From NCBI GenBank assembly GCA_018697035.1, contig JABHSE010000001.1:93653-149119 (forward strand): a stretch of DNA of 55,467 nucleotides, in the 5' to 3' direction. Position numbers and translations under genes: made by a program. This DNA is from an archaeon. GTDB lineage: Archaea; Nanobdellota; Nanobdellia; Pacearchaeales; GW2011-AR1. The notes under the pieces are model-generated. The model had not been told where the DNA came from. It made no database searches and saw only the letters and a list, made by a program, of their open reading frames with translations. This document shows, one piece after another, positions 15,094 to 23,171 of the stretch. Position 1 is the first letter of the stretch. Each line of letters opens with the position of its first letter.

Positions 15094-15600
15094 ATGAAAA
15101 AGAAAATGAGTTTGAAAGGGTTTTCGTCTTCTCGAGGTTTTGGAAAAAAGGGGATAAGTGCGATTGTCGCTACAGTTTTGATTATATTAATTACTATTGC
15201 TGCTGTTGCTCTTGTTTGGTCTGCTGTTCTTCCTTTGGTTAAGGGTAGTTTAGATAAAGGAATTGTTTGCTCGGAGGCTATTAATCAACTTAGTATTCAA
15301 GATGTAGGATGGACCTGTTATAACGCTGGTGGTCTTACAACTGATGTTCAAATAAAGCGTGGTGCGGATTTGGATTTTCCTCTTGTAGGTATTAATATAT
15401 TGGTTTCCACTGACGGAAGTTCTACTGCAACATCAGTACTTGAAGCTGCTGTTCTTGCTCCTAGCGAAGAGAAAGTTTACGTAGCTACTAGTGTGGATAC
15501 CCCTGATACCGTTCGAATTGTTCCTATTATAGAAGTTGGAAATGGGCAACAAGAATCTTGTGAGAACGATAATTGGGTAGAGTTGAAGCTGTGTGCTTAA
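15094..15600 (+). CDS. type IV pilin-like protein, candidate major subunit
   Basis: The protein of about 168 residues has FGKKGISAIVATVLIILITI, a KKG-type prepilin site before a very hydrophobic helix, then a compact head with Cys pairs. I start it at 15094 because AAAGGGGG lies about 8 bases upstream, one of the strongest ribosome sites in the window; an ATG at 15070 is also in frame. Strong translation, more balanced codons and the hairpin that follows (15626-15639) suggest high expression, hence a major pilin. That rank is inference. Confidence 0.78.
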   Translation: MKKKMSLKGFSSSRGFGKKGISAIVATVLIILITIAAVALVWSAVLPLVKGSLDKGIVCSEAINQLSIQDVGWTCYNAGGLTTDVQIKRGADLDFPLVGINILVSTDGSSTATSVLEAAVLAPSEEKVYVATSVDTPDTVRIVPIIEVGNGQQESCENDNWVELKLCA

Positions 15601-15625
15601 GTCGATATTATTTATTTTTATTTTT

Positions 15626-15639
15626 GGCCCTTTTGGGCC
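15626..15639 (+). terminator. hairpin after the candidate major pilin gene
   Basis: GGCCC and GGGCC pair perfectly around a TTTT loop, 25 bases after the stop codon, and the stretch before it is T-rich. It could end or stabilise the pilin mRNA. The run after it is only short (TTCT), so a classic terminator is not certain. Confidence 0.5.
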
Positions 15640-15687
15640 TTCTAAGTTTTTGGAAAAGATTATAAAGAAGTCTTGTGTTTAGAATTT

Positions 15688-16206
15688 ATGAATAAGAGAG
15701 GGCAGGTTTGGATTGAGACGGTGATTTATACTTTGATCGGTTTGACTGTTGTTGGATTAGTTTTGGCGGGGGCTTTGCCGAAGATAAATGCTAAGAAAGA
15801 TGAAGTTATGATTGATGAATCTATTGAGGCGTTGAGGCATATCGATGATAAGATTTATGAGGTCTCGCGGGCCGCAGGGAATCGAAGGGTTGTGAATTTG
15901 GAGATTCGAAAGGGTGCATTGATTATTGATCCTGATGAGAATGTGGTTTCCTGGGTGTTAGATTCTAGTTTTGCCTATAGCGAACCTGGTGTTGAGATTT
16001 CGTCTGGGAATATAAATGTTACAACTACAGAGAAAGGAGATTATGAAGTTAGGTTGGAGTTGGGCAGTAGTTCGAATCTGACTCTCGATGGTGGAGATTC
16101 TGGTGAGATGAGGTTTGATGTCGCGCCGATTCCTTATAGGTTGGTTATTGAGAATTTGGGATTGGATACTAGCAGTAATAAGGTTATTGATTTTCGGGAA
16201 GCGTAA
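15688..16206 (+). CDS. pilin-like protein with conserved Glu after the cleavage site
   Basis: The protein of about 172 residues starts MNKRGQVWIETVIYTLIGLT. KRG precedes the expected cut and a glutamate stands at position 5 of the mature form, as in most type IV pilins. The head is beta-rich and ends in IDFREA. I start at 15688 because an ATTATAAAG box ends about 20 bases before it; an ATG 15 bases earlier is less well placed. It sits just before the secretion ATPase gene and is probably a minor pilin or assembly initiator. Confidence 0.77.
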   Translation: MNKRGQVWIETVIYTLIGLTVVGLVLAGALPKINAKKDEVMIDESIEALRHIDDKIYEVSRAAGNRRVVNLEIRKGALIIDPDENVVSWVLDSSFAYSEPGVEISSGNINVTTTEKGDYEVRLELGSSSNLTLDGGDSGEMRFDVAPIPYRLVIENLGLDTSSNKVIDFREA

Positions 16207-16267
16207 TTTGTTATTGGGAAATAGTTTTATATAATGTGATGTTGTGGATGTATTATGGGTGATGTAG

Positions 16268-17797
16268 ATGGCTATTAAGATAAATTTGAATCCGCCGGTT
16301 CCGAACATTCCTAGTTTCGAGGATAAGACTAAGATTGATGTTAGGTATATGGTTATTGCGCCTTATGTTTCGATTCACGTTCATTATGATGTGAAACTGG
16401 GTGAGGTGATTTATGACGTTGAAGAGCCAATGTTGGATGAGGCCGAGAAGGGGAACCTTGTGAGGATTGAAGCGGCGATGAGAGAGGTTGTGAATACCAA
16501 TATGAATGAGAAGACTCAAGGGCTTGATGCGTTGTTGGATTATGTTGACAAGGTGGCGAGGTTGATTATTTCAGAGTTGGGATTGGAAATTAGTGAGGCT
16601 TCTTTCTATAAGATTTTTTATTATTTGTATAGGGATTTTATTGGGTTGAATAAAATTGAGCCAATGATGAAGGATTATTTTATTGAAGATATTGAATGTA
16701 ATGGTGTTGATACTCCTATGTATATTGTTCATCGGGTTTTTCGGAATATTAAGACGACGACGAGGTTTGAAGATGTGGAGAAGTTGTCAAGTTTTGTTGA
16801 GAAGTTGGCACAGAAGACGGGGCGTTATATTTCGTATGCGAATCCGATTTTGGATGGTAGTTTGCCTGATGGGTCTAGGATTAATGCGACGTATACTCAG
16901 GATATTAGTTCTAAAGGTCCGACGTTTACTATCCGTAAATTTACTAAGACGCCGTGGACACCTATACAGCTGATTGGTTTTCATACGGTGAGTCCTGAGA
17001 TGTTGGCGTTTTTCTGGTTGGCCTTGCAGTATCAATCTAATCTGATGATTGTTGGTGGGACTGCTTCTGGAAAAACTACGTTGCTTAATGCTTTGGCATT
17101 TTTTATTCCGCAGGAGAATAGAGTTGTTTCTATTGAAGATACACGAGAGCTTAATTTACCTAGGGAGAATTGGTTGCCGTCGGTTGTTCGGAGTGGAGTT
17201 TCTAGTGCTGGTATTGGTAATGTCGACATGTTTAGTTTGCTTCGGGCTTCGTTTAGACAGAATCCTGATTATGTGATTGTTGGTGAGGTGCGAGGTAAGG
17301 AGGCTAGTGTTTTGTTTCAAGGGATGGCCTCTGGGCACGCTTCGATTTCTACGATGCATGGAGATTCTGTTGATTCGATTATTCGGAGATTGATGACGCC
17401 ACCGATTAGTCTTAGTCCGATGCTTGTTAATGGGCTTGATGTTATGGCTATTATGACGCATGCGATTGTTAAGGGAAAGGAGACACGTCGTCTTCGTGAG
17501 GTTGTCGAGGTTGGAAATATTGTTGAGAGTGGTGCGGCTGTGACTAATACTCCGTTTAAATGGAATCCTGCTGATGATAAATTTTATTATGCTGCAGAGA
17601 GTAAGGTTTTTGATAAGATTGCTCAAAAGTATGGTTTGACTCGAGAGGTTTTGAAGAAGGAGTTTGAGATGAGGACGCGGTTGCTTTATGCGTTGTTTCA
17701 GAATAAGGTTTTTAGTTATGAGGATGTTCAGAAAGCGATTAATGATTATGCTAAGACGCCTGAAGTTATCCTGAAGAAGTATAATTTAGTTTCTTAG
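16268..17797 (+). CDS. type IV pilus/archaellum secretion ATPase (FlaI/TadA/GspE family)
   Basis: The 509-residue protein has Walker A GGTASGKTT near residue 263, the Asp box SIEDTREL, Walker B in PDYVIVGEVRGKEA and the His box STMHGDS. This is the full motor of the type II/IV secretion superfamily. It would power pilus assembly from the cytoplasmic face by ATP hydrolysis with the membrane proteins encoded at 18633 and 19940. A GGTGAT site 5 bases before ATG 16268 decides the start. The stop codon region forms one arm of a long hairpin (17783-17886). Confidence 0.95.
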   Translation: MAIKINLNPPVPNIPSFEDKTKIDVRYMVIAPYVSIHVHYDVKLGEVIYDVEEPMLDEAEKGNLVRIEAAMREVVNTNMNEKTQGLDALLDYVDKVARLIISELGLEISEASFYKIFYYLYRDFIGLNKIEPMMKDYFIEDIECNGVDTPMYIVHRVFRNIKTTTRFEDVEKLSSFVEKLAQKTGRYISYANPILDGSLPDGSRINATYTQDISSKGPTFTIRKFTKTPWTPIQLIGFHTVSPEMLAFFWLALQYQSNLMIVGGTASGKTTLLNALAFFIPQENRVVSIEDTRELNLPRENWLPSVVRSGVSSAGIGNVDMFSLLRASFRQNPDYVIVGEVRGKEASVLFQGMASGHASISTMHGDSVDSIIRRLMTPPISLSPMLVNGLDVMAIMTHAIVKGKETRRLREVVEVGNIVESGAAVTNTPFKWNPADDKFYYAAESKVFDKIAQKYGLTREVLKKEFEMRTRLLYALFQNKVFSYEDVQKAINDYAKTPEVILKKYNLVS

Positions 17798-17886
17798 CGC
17801 CAATTTCTTGGTAAAAAATTTCTCATGTACACTTGTACACATCGAAATTCTTTACACTGCGAACTTGTCTGCTAAGAAACTAAATT
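17783..17886 (+). repeat. gene-end hairpin element, copy 2 (after the secretion ATPase)
   Basis: The outer arms are a perfect 16-base inverted repeat, AATTTAGTTTCTTAGC at 17783-17798 (the last codons and stop of the ATPase gene) and its complement at 17871-17886. Inside lie AATTTC/GAAATT and the inner stem TGTACA/TGTACA (17826-17831 with 17834-17839). The right side carries the conserved unpaired ACACTGCGAACTTGTCTG. This is the clearest member of the family. Confidence 0.75.
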
Positions 17887-17942
17887 GCTAGATTGAAGTA
17901 GAGTGTAATAATTTTTATAAAGTGCAGATTTGTTTTGGTTTT

Positions 17943-18449
17943 ATGGGAATGGATATGTATTATTTCAATTCGCCTGATGAGATTATAAAGGGAGTAAATG
18001 CGGGACTGGGTTATTCTAAGGACAAAGGGAATCTTTTGAGTTTGTCTGATTTTAGAACTAGGATGCCTTCCTGTGTTGAAAAGTTTTGTAGAGATTTTTT
18101 CGGTGATGAGAGAGAAGTTATACAACGTGGTTGGTTCGACTTATTGAAGTATAATGAAATTGCTTTGTTTCATTTTGGAAAGGGAAAAGGGAGTGTTGGG
18201 AAGTTGTTTCTTGAGCAGGGATATACAAGTAAAGGCGATAGTGATATTTATGAGAAGGTTGGTATTATAGGGGAGGATGAATGGGTATTTGATAAGAAAG
18301 TTTTTCCGTCTTTTAAAATTGGCTTCGAGGGGATTCAGTTTATTCAGGATATTAGTAGAAGGGATTCCTCTAAGGCGATTTCATTAGAAGAGTATTTTCC
18401 TAATGAGTGTTTTGTTAAGGCTCAGTATCTTGACAAAGTTAATAAATAG
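17943..18449 (+). CDS. protein of unknown function
   Basis: The protein of about 168 residues is soluble-looking, starting MGMDMYYFNSPDEIIKGVNAGLG and ending KAQYLDKVNK. It has no membrane segment or signal and I recognise no family. A TTTTATAAAG box (17913-17922) ends 21 bases before ATG 17943, so the gene is expressed from its own leaderless promoter. It lies between the secretion ATPase and the membrane platform genes, on the same strand, so a role in pilus control or assembly is possible but unproven. Confidence 0.65.
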   Translation: MGMDMYYFNSPDEIIKGVNAGLGYSKDKGNLLSLSDFRTRMPSCVEKFCRDFFGDEREVIQRGWFDLLKYNEIALFHFGKGKGSVGKLFLEQGYTSKGDSDIYEKVGIIGEDEWVFDKKVFPSFKIGFEGIQFIQDISRRDSSKAISLEEYFPNECFVKAQYLDKVNK

Positions 18450-18474
18450 GGTTTTCATTTGTTCTTCAGGTGAT

Positions 18475-18633
18475 ATGATGGATGTTGAATTTATTGGGCA
18501 GTTGATTGATTCTATGGAGCAGGCAGTGGCTAGGCTTGAATGGGCTGTTGGTGCTAAGAATAAGGCTGAGGAAGATAAGATGAGAATTTTTATTTTTGAT
18601 TTATATGGGAAGACTAAGGAGGCTTTGAGATAA
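18475..18633 (+). CDS. small helical protein in pilus locus
   Basis: The 52-residue protein MMDVEFIGQLIDSMEQAVAR... is predicted almost wholly helical with heptad-like spacing of Leu, Ile and Ala. A GGTGAT ribosome site 4-7 bases before the paired ATGs fixes the start. Its stop overlaps the start of the TadC/FlaJ-like gene (TAATG), so the two are translationally coupled. It may be a small partner of the membrane platform. No family is recognised. Confidence 0.6.
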   Translation: MMDVEFIGQLIDSMEQAVARLEWAVGAKNKAEEDKMRIFIFDLYGKTKEALR

Positions 18634-19943
18634 TGTTTGAGGATTTGAAGGGGAATATTGAGCACGAGAAGACGATTGTTTTGGATATGAGGTCTGTTGT
18701 GGCTAGTATGCAAGGGAACGCTAGTAGTGGAGATTTTTATCTTACTAGTCTTAGGGCGTTGGCAGATCAGTTGTCGTTGCTGAATGATACTATTCCTACT
18801 TTATTAAAAGGGTGGTCTTCTATTGCTGCGATGAAGCCCAAAGCTCCAAGTGCTAAGCCCGAAGCCCAAAGCTCAAAGCCCAAAACTCGAAGTCTGAAGC
18901 CTTTGTTTCAGACTCCAAAGAAGTTGGTGAAGATGAGCTATGTTTCTCCTAATACTAAGGAGAAAAAGATGATTACGATTAATAAGGAGGATAGGAAGGC
19001 GTTTTTGGAGGGGTTGAAGATGAGTGAGGATTCGTTGAAGAAGATTGGGAAGATTAAGGGGAGGAAGACTGGGGTGGTGATTCGGAAGCCGAATCCTTAT
19101 GCTGGATTTTCGAATAAGTATTTTAGGGAATATTCTGAAAGTTTGACGCCGAAGTTTAGTGATTTGGGTAAGGATTTGAAGAGGGGAAATGTTCCTCTTT
19201 TGTTGACGAGTTATTTATCTATGGCGATGATGTCGATGTCGATTGCGTTTGTTTTAGGGCTAGTGGTTTTTGGCGCTTTATTGATTTCGAGTTTGAGTAA
19301 TTGGTTGTATTTTGTTTTGCCGTTTGGGTTCGTGGGTGTTGCTGCGACCGGGTTTTATTTGTATCCTTCGAGTGAGGCTAGTTCGGTTAACAAGAATATT
19401 TCGTATGAACTGCCGTTTGCCACGATTCATATGTCTGCTATTGCAAGTTCAAATATTTCTCCTTCGAAGATTTTTAAGATTTTGATAAAGTCTGGAGAGT
19501 ATCCTAATGTTGCTGCGGAGATTAAGAAGGTTGTTACTCAGGTTGATGTTTATGGTTATGATTTGGTGACCTCGTTGAAGAATGTTGCTCTTAGAACTTC
19601 TAATAAGAAGTTGTCGGAATTGTTTTCTGGGTTGGCTACTAACATTAGTAGTGGAGGTGCTTTGAAAAATTATTTAGAGAAGAAGTCAGAGAATTTTTTA
19701 GTTGATTATAGACTTGAGCGGCAGAAATATTCGGCCTTGGCTGGAACTTTTATGGATGTTTATATTTCTATTTTGATTGCGGCTCCTCTTATTTTTATGA
19801 TGATGCTTATTATTATGAATACGTTTGGTCTTGGGATGGGAGGTCTTAGTCTTGAGGCTTTGTTGGCTTTAGCAATTGGTGGAATTGTAATTACGAATAT
19901 TGTTTTCATTGTGGTATTAAATATTAAACAACCTAGAGTATGA
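18633..19943 (+). CDS. pilus assembly membrane platform protein (TadC/FlaJ, T2SF domain)
   Basis: The 436-residue protein has a helical N-terminal domain, a Lys-Pro-rich linker (about residues 66-92, built of short repeats), and two membrane segments near residues 195-240. The T2SF core follows (FATIHMSAIASSNISPSKIF), and two more membrane segments end it. T2SF proteins form the inner-membrane base on which the ATPase acts. The 4-base overlap ATGA with the next gene shows coupling to a second T2SF protein, as in Tad and archaellum-like systems. The N-terminal extension is longer than usual for TadC. Confidence 0.88.
   Translation: MFEDLKGNIEHEKTIVLDMRSVVASMQGNASSGDFYLTSLRALADQLSLLNDTIPTLLKGWSSIAAMKPKAPSAKPEAQSSKPKTRSLKPLFQTPKKLVKMSYVSPNTKEKKMITINKEDRKAFLEGLKMSEDSLKKIGKIKGRKTGVVIRKPNPYAGFSNKYFREYSESLTPKFSDLGKDLKRGNVPLLLTSYLSMAMMSMSIAFVLGLVVFGALLISSLSNWLYFVLPFGFVGVAATGFYLYPSSEASSVNKNISYELPFATIHMSAIASSNISPSKIFKILIKSGEYPNVAAEIKKVVTQVDVYGYDLVTSLKNVALRTSNKKLSELFSGLATNISSGGALKNYLEKKSENFLVDYRLERQKYSALAGTFMDVYISILIAAPLIFMMMLIIMNTFGLGMGGLSLEALLALAIGGIVITNIVFIVVLNIKQPRV
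18828..18905 (+). repeat. Lys-Pro-coding short repeats inside the T2SF gene
   Basis: Variants of AAGCCCAAAGCTC recur, giving KPKAPSAKPEAQSSKPK and further KP units. The repeat encodes an extended linker between the N-terminal helical domain and the membrane core. Confidence 0.6.
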
Positions 19944-20761
19944 AAATTAAACCGATATATGTGTTGGGAGTTTTAGCGGGGTCTATTCTGGCTGGGTTTT
20001 CATCTTATTTTTTTGAAGGGAATTTGTTAAACTTTTTGTTGACTGTTTCCTTATTGGTTGGAGCGATTCCTTTTATGATTGATTTTATACTTGCACAGAG
20101 TAAGCAAAGGGAGAAGGAGGAAAAATTTTTGGCGTTTACACAGGATTTAGTTGAAACGGTTCGATCTGGGACTCCGGTTGGGAAGGGGATTATTAATTTG
20201 AGGAAGCGGAACTATGGATCTTTGAGTCCACATATTGCTAAATTAGCTAATCAATTGGCGATGGGGATTACACTTCGGAATGCTCTTTTGACTTTTGGAA
20301 GAGAGACGAATAGTGATGTTATTTCTAGGGCTGTGAGTTTGATTAGTGAGGCCGAGAGAGCGGGTGGTAAGATTGAGTTGGTTTTGGAATCTGTTTCTGC
20401 TTCGGTCAATCAGGTTGAGAAGTTGAGGAAAGAAAGGATGGCTTCGGTTTCTAATTTAGTTACACAGGGATATATGATTTTCTTTTTGTTTATTATCATT
20501 ATGTTGGTTATGGAGTTTAAGATTTTGCCATTGGTTGGGGATTTGCAGCATACAGAGGGTTTGAGTATGAGTGTTGAGAAGGCTGATAGTTTGGCTTTTT
20601 CCAAGCCTCTTTTTATTATGCTTTTGATTCAGTCGTTTTTTGCGGGACTTGTTATTGGTAAGATTAGTGAAGGAAGTCTTCGCGCGGGTGTTCGGCATTC
20701 GTTTATTCTGTTGACTGTGACCTTGTTGATTACGACTGGTGCCAGATTGTTATTCGGATAA
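19940..20761 (+). CDS. second T2SF-domain membrane protein (TadB/TadC-like)
   Basis: The 273-residue protein has two N-terminal membrane segments, the T2SF core (FTQDLVETVRSGTPVGKGI and RAVSLISEAERAGGKIELVLE), a third segment near residues 180-195 and a last pair at the C terminus. It overlaps the upstream T2SF gene by 4 bases (ATGA). The two proteins probably form a heteromeric platform, as TadB and TadC do in tight-adherence pili. Family assignment is firm; the subunit arrangement is inference. Confidence 0.88.
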   Translation: MKIKPIYVLGVLAGSILAGFSSYFFEGNLLNFLLTVSLLVGAIPFMIDFILAQSKQREKEEKFLAFTQDLVETVRSGTPVGKGIINLRKRNYGSLSPHIAKLANQLAMGITLRNALLTFGRETNSDVISRAVSLISEAERAGGKIELVLESVSASVNQVEKLRKERMASVSNLVTQGYMIFFLFIIIMLVMEFKILPLVGDLQHTEGLSMSVEKADSLAFSKPLFIMLLIQSFFAGLVIGKISEGSLRAGVRHSFILLTVTLLITTGARLLFG

Positions 20762-20791
20762 TTATATAAATAGGGGGAGTGTTATGTGATA

Positions 20792-21514
20792 ATGGAGAGA
20801 TTGATGGGGAAAAGGGGTTCGGCACATTTTGAAATGGTTATAGGCTTTGTGTTTTTTATAGGCTTTGTGTTTTTTCTTTTTATGACTTTGAATCCCTGGG
20901 CTAATTCATCTTTGCCCAATTCTGCAGTGATGGGACTTCGGGATTCTTTAAGGAGTAATACTAGTATTACATTGTTTAATATTTTTGTGGAGGCTGATTA
21001 TGTTGGGAGTGATGATTGTTTTTATATTAATTTAAGTGATGAGCTTTATGCTTATGATGTTGGAGGTAAGGGAACTTTGGTGACTCTTCTTGGAGGTGAT
21101 GATGTTGAATCAGAATTGCAATCTTCTTCTGTTAAGTTAAATCTTGAGAAGGGTGGTTCGGGCGATGATTTTTTTAAGGTTGCTATTTCTTCGGAATTTG
21201 ATAGTGATAGTGTTGCTCCTTGTGAAGAGTTGATTGACTTTGAATTGGGTGGTGTTGTTGAGACGGAGGTTTTTTCATATAGTGGATTGAATGATACTAG
21301 GAATAGATATTATTCTGATTATATTGAATTAAAGCGAAATTTGAGAGTTCCTGATGTTTTTGATTTTGCGATTGTTATTGAGGGTCTTCCAGAGCTTATA
21401 ATGGAAAGGAATGTCCCCGATGGTGTGGATGTTTTAGCTAAGGAATATGTTGTTAAGGTTTTGAAAAATGATAGTTCTGTTAGTAATGAGAGAGTTAGTT
21501 TCCGAATCTGGTGA
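20792..21514 (+). CDS. pilin-like exported protein
   Basis: The protein of about 240 residues starts MERLMGKRGSAHFEMVIGFV. KRG precedes the cut, and a glutamate stands at position 5 of the mature form before a long hydrophobic helix. The rest is a beta-rich domain without membrane segments. A TATATAAAT box about 22-28 bases upstream supports ATG 20792; a GTG 6 bases earlier also has a GGGGGAG site. It is the last pilin-like gene of the locus and may be a minor subunit or adhesin. Confidence 0.75.
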   Translation: MERLMGKRGSAHFEMVIGFVFFIGFVFFLFMTLNPWANSSLPNSAVMGLRDSLRSNTSITLFNIFVEADYVGSDDCFYINLSDELYAYDVGGKGTLVTLLGGDDVESELQSSSVKLNLEKGGSGDDFFKVAISSEFDSDSVAPCEELIDFELGGVVETEVFSYSGLNDTRNRYYSDYIELKRNLRVPDVFDFAIVIEGLPELIMERNVPDGVDVLAKEYVVKVLKNDSSVSNERVSFRIW

Positions 21515-21539
21515 GCTCCCTTTTAAAAAAAGGTTCCTC

Positions 21540-21676
21540 GGAATCAAAACTTAGTTAGCGAAACTGACGTTTCGTATTTGATGCAAAATAAAATTTCTTA
21601 ACGGTTCCGCCCTTTCCCTTCGGGCCGGACAACCTGCGACTAAAATTTTATTTTGCGGACTTGGCTGCTTTTGTTA
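21540..21676 (+). repeat. long gene-end hairpin, related larger element
   Basis: GCAAAATAAAATTT (21583-21596) and its perfect complement (21643-21656) make a 14-pair stem. The loop holds a second stem with CCC-TTCG-GGG (around 21618). After the stem comes GCGGACTTGGCTGC, which resembles the conserved GCGAACTTGTCTGC of the smaller elements. A separate hairpin CGAAAC/GTTTCG lies at about 21559-21574. It follows a pilin-like gene on the same strand, as the other elements do. Confidence 0.55.
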
Positions 21677-21712
21677 TGATAATTTTATATATTGTGATTG
21701 GTAAGTTTTTGT

Positions 21713-23023
21713 ATGCCGTTTGATGTTATTGTTGGTAGGAATGAAAGTGATAAGAAGGATTTTGGTAATCGAGGCTTGGCTTATTTGGGGAAGAGTTTTG
21801 TTACGATGGGGAACTATACTTCTCTTTCTAATCCTATATATATGGATGTTGCGCGGAGTCATGTTGTTTTGGTTTCTGGGAAGAGAGGGAGCGGTAAGTC
21901 GTATACTTTAGGAGTGATGGCTGAGGCTTTGGGGGATTTGGGGGTTGAGGAATCTGGGAATATTGCGTCGGTGATTTTTGACACGATGGGGATTTATTGG
22001 ACTATGAAGTATAAAAATTTGAAGGATGCGGAGTTGCTTGGGGAGGCAGGGCTTGAGGCGAAGAATGTTAATGTGAAGGTTTTTACACCGTTTGGTTATT
22101 ATAACGAGTTTAAGGATAAGGGGATTGATGTTGATGCGGAGTTTGCGATTAAGATTTCGGAGTTGGAGGCTTCGGATTGGGTTTCTCTTTTTGAGTTGAA
22201 GTTTACCGACCCTGTTGCTGTTTTGATTGAGGGGGTTGTGTCGGAGCTTCAGGAGAGTAAAGGGAGTTTTAGTTTTGAGGATATTCATGAGTTGATTGGT
22301 CGGGCTGAGAATGTTAATCAGGATGTTAAGAATGCCGTTGGTGCTTTGTTTGATGCGGCTGAGACTTGGAAGGTTTTTGATGAGGTGAAGGGGACGGCTG
22401 TTCGGGATTTGATTGAGCCTGGTGTTTCAACTGTTATTGATTTGTCTATGTATGCCTCGCTTGGGGCTTTCAATGTTCGAGCTTTGATTATCGGATTAGT
22501 GTCGAAGAAGATTTTTAATGAGAGGATGAAGTCGAGGAAGGACGAGGAGATCCAGGCTGTTTCGCATGGGGCGGATTTTGCTCGGTTTCGAGTTGCGAGG
22601 GAGATGCCGTTAGTTTGGATTTTTATTGATGAGGCTCATGAATTTTTGCCGCATGAAGAAGTCGGGAAAACTCCGGCGACGGATGCTTTGGTTCAGTTGT
22701 TGAGGGAGGGGCGGCAGCCTGGGGTATCTATGGTTTTGGCGACGCAGCAGCCTGGGAAGATTCATAGTGACGCTATGACTCAAAGTGATATTGTTATTTC
22801 GCATAGAGTGACGGCTCGGCTTGATGTTGATGCGCTTAATGATGTGACGCAGAGTTATATGAAGAGTGATATTAGTGATAAGTTGAATGGTTTGCCTCAT
22901 TTGAAGGGGTCTGCAATAATTTTAGATGATAATTCGGAGAGGATTTATCCAATGAGGGTTCGGCCTAGGTTTACGTGGCATGGTGGAGAAGCTCCTATGG
23001 CCATAAAGAAAAGTGATTTCTAG
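21713..23023 (+). CDS. HerA/DUF87-like ATPase
   Basis: The protein of about 436 residues has Walker A VSGKRGSGKSYTLG, Walker B VWIFIDEAHEFLP, and LLREGRQPGVSMVLATQQPG, the HerA-FtsK block. HerA proteins are hexameric DNA translocases that normally act with NurA nuclease in DNA end processing; other members drive conjugation-like or defence systems. No nurA gene is in the window. ATG 21713 is chosen because a TTTTATATA box lies about 25 bases upstream; an ATG 15 bases earlier is in frame. It follows the pilus genes directly but has its own promoter. Confidence 0.85.
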   Translation: MPFDVIVGRNESDKKDFGNRGLAYLGKSFVTMGNYTSLSNPIYMDVARSHVVLVSGKRGSGKSYTLGVMAEALGDLGVEESGNIASVIFDTMGIYWTMKYKNLKDAELLGEAGLEAKNVNVKVFTPFGYYNEFKDKGIDVDAEFAIKISELEASDWVSLFELKFTDPVAVLIEGVVSELQESKGSFSFEDIHELIGRAENVNQDVKNAVGALFDAAETWKVFDEVKGTAVRDLIEPGVSTVIDLSMYASLGAFNVRALIIGLVSKKIFNERMKSRKDEEIQAVSHGADFARFRVAREMPLVWIFIDEAHEFLPHEEVGKTPATDALVQLLREGRQPGVSMVLATQQPGKIHSDAMTQSDIVISHRVTARLDVDALNDVTQSYMKSDISDKLNGLPHLKGSAIILDDNSERIYPMRVRPRFTWHGGEAPMAIKKSDF

Positions 23024-23027
23024 TGGT

Positions 23028-23107
23028 AATTTCTTGGTAAAATATTTTCTCATGTGCGCCTGCACACATCGAAAATTTTTACGCTGCGAACTTACTTGCT
23101 AAGAATT
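23028..23107 (+). repeat. gene-end hairpin element, copy 3 (after the HerA-like gene)
   Basis: The inner stem is TGTGC/GCACA (23053-23057 with 23062-23066) where copy 2 has TGTACA, so the pairing is kept while bases change. AATTTCTTGG at the left pairs with CTAAGAATT at the right. The conserved right-hand segment is ACGCTGCGAACTTACTTG. Confidence 0.7.
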
Positions 23108-23171
23108 GGATTTTGCTTTAGGGTTTTTAGTTGGAAATATTTATAAAGAGGTTATTACTAGAAATGTTAGT

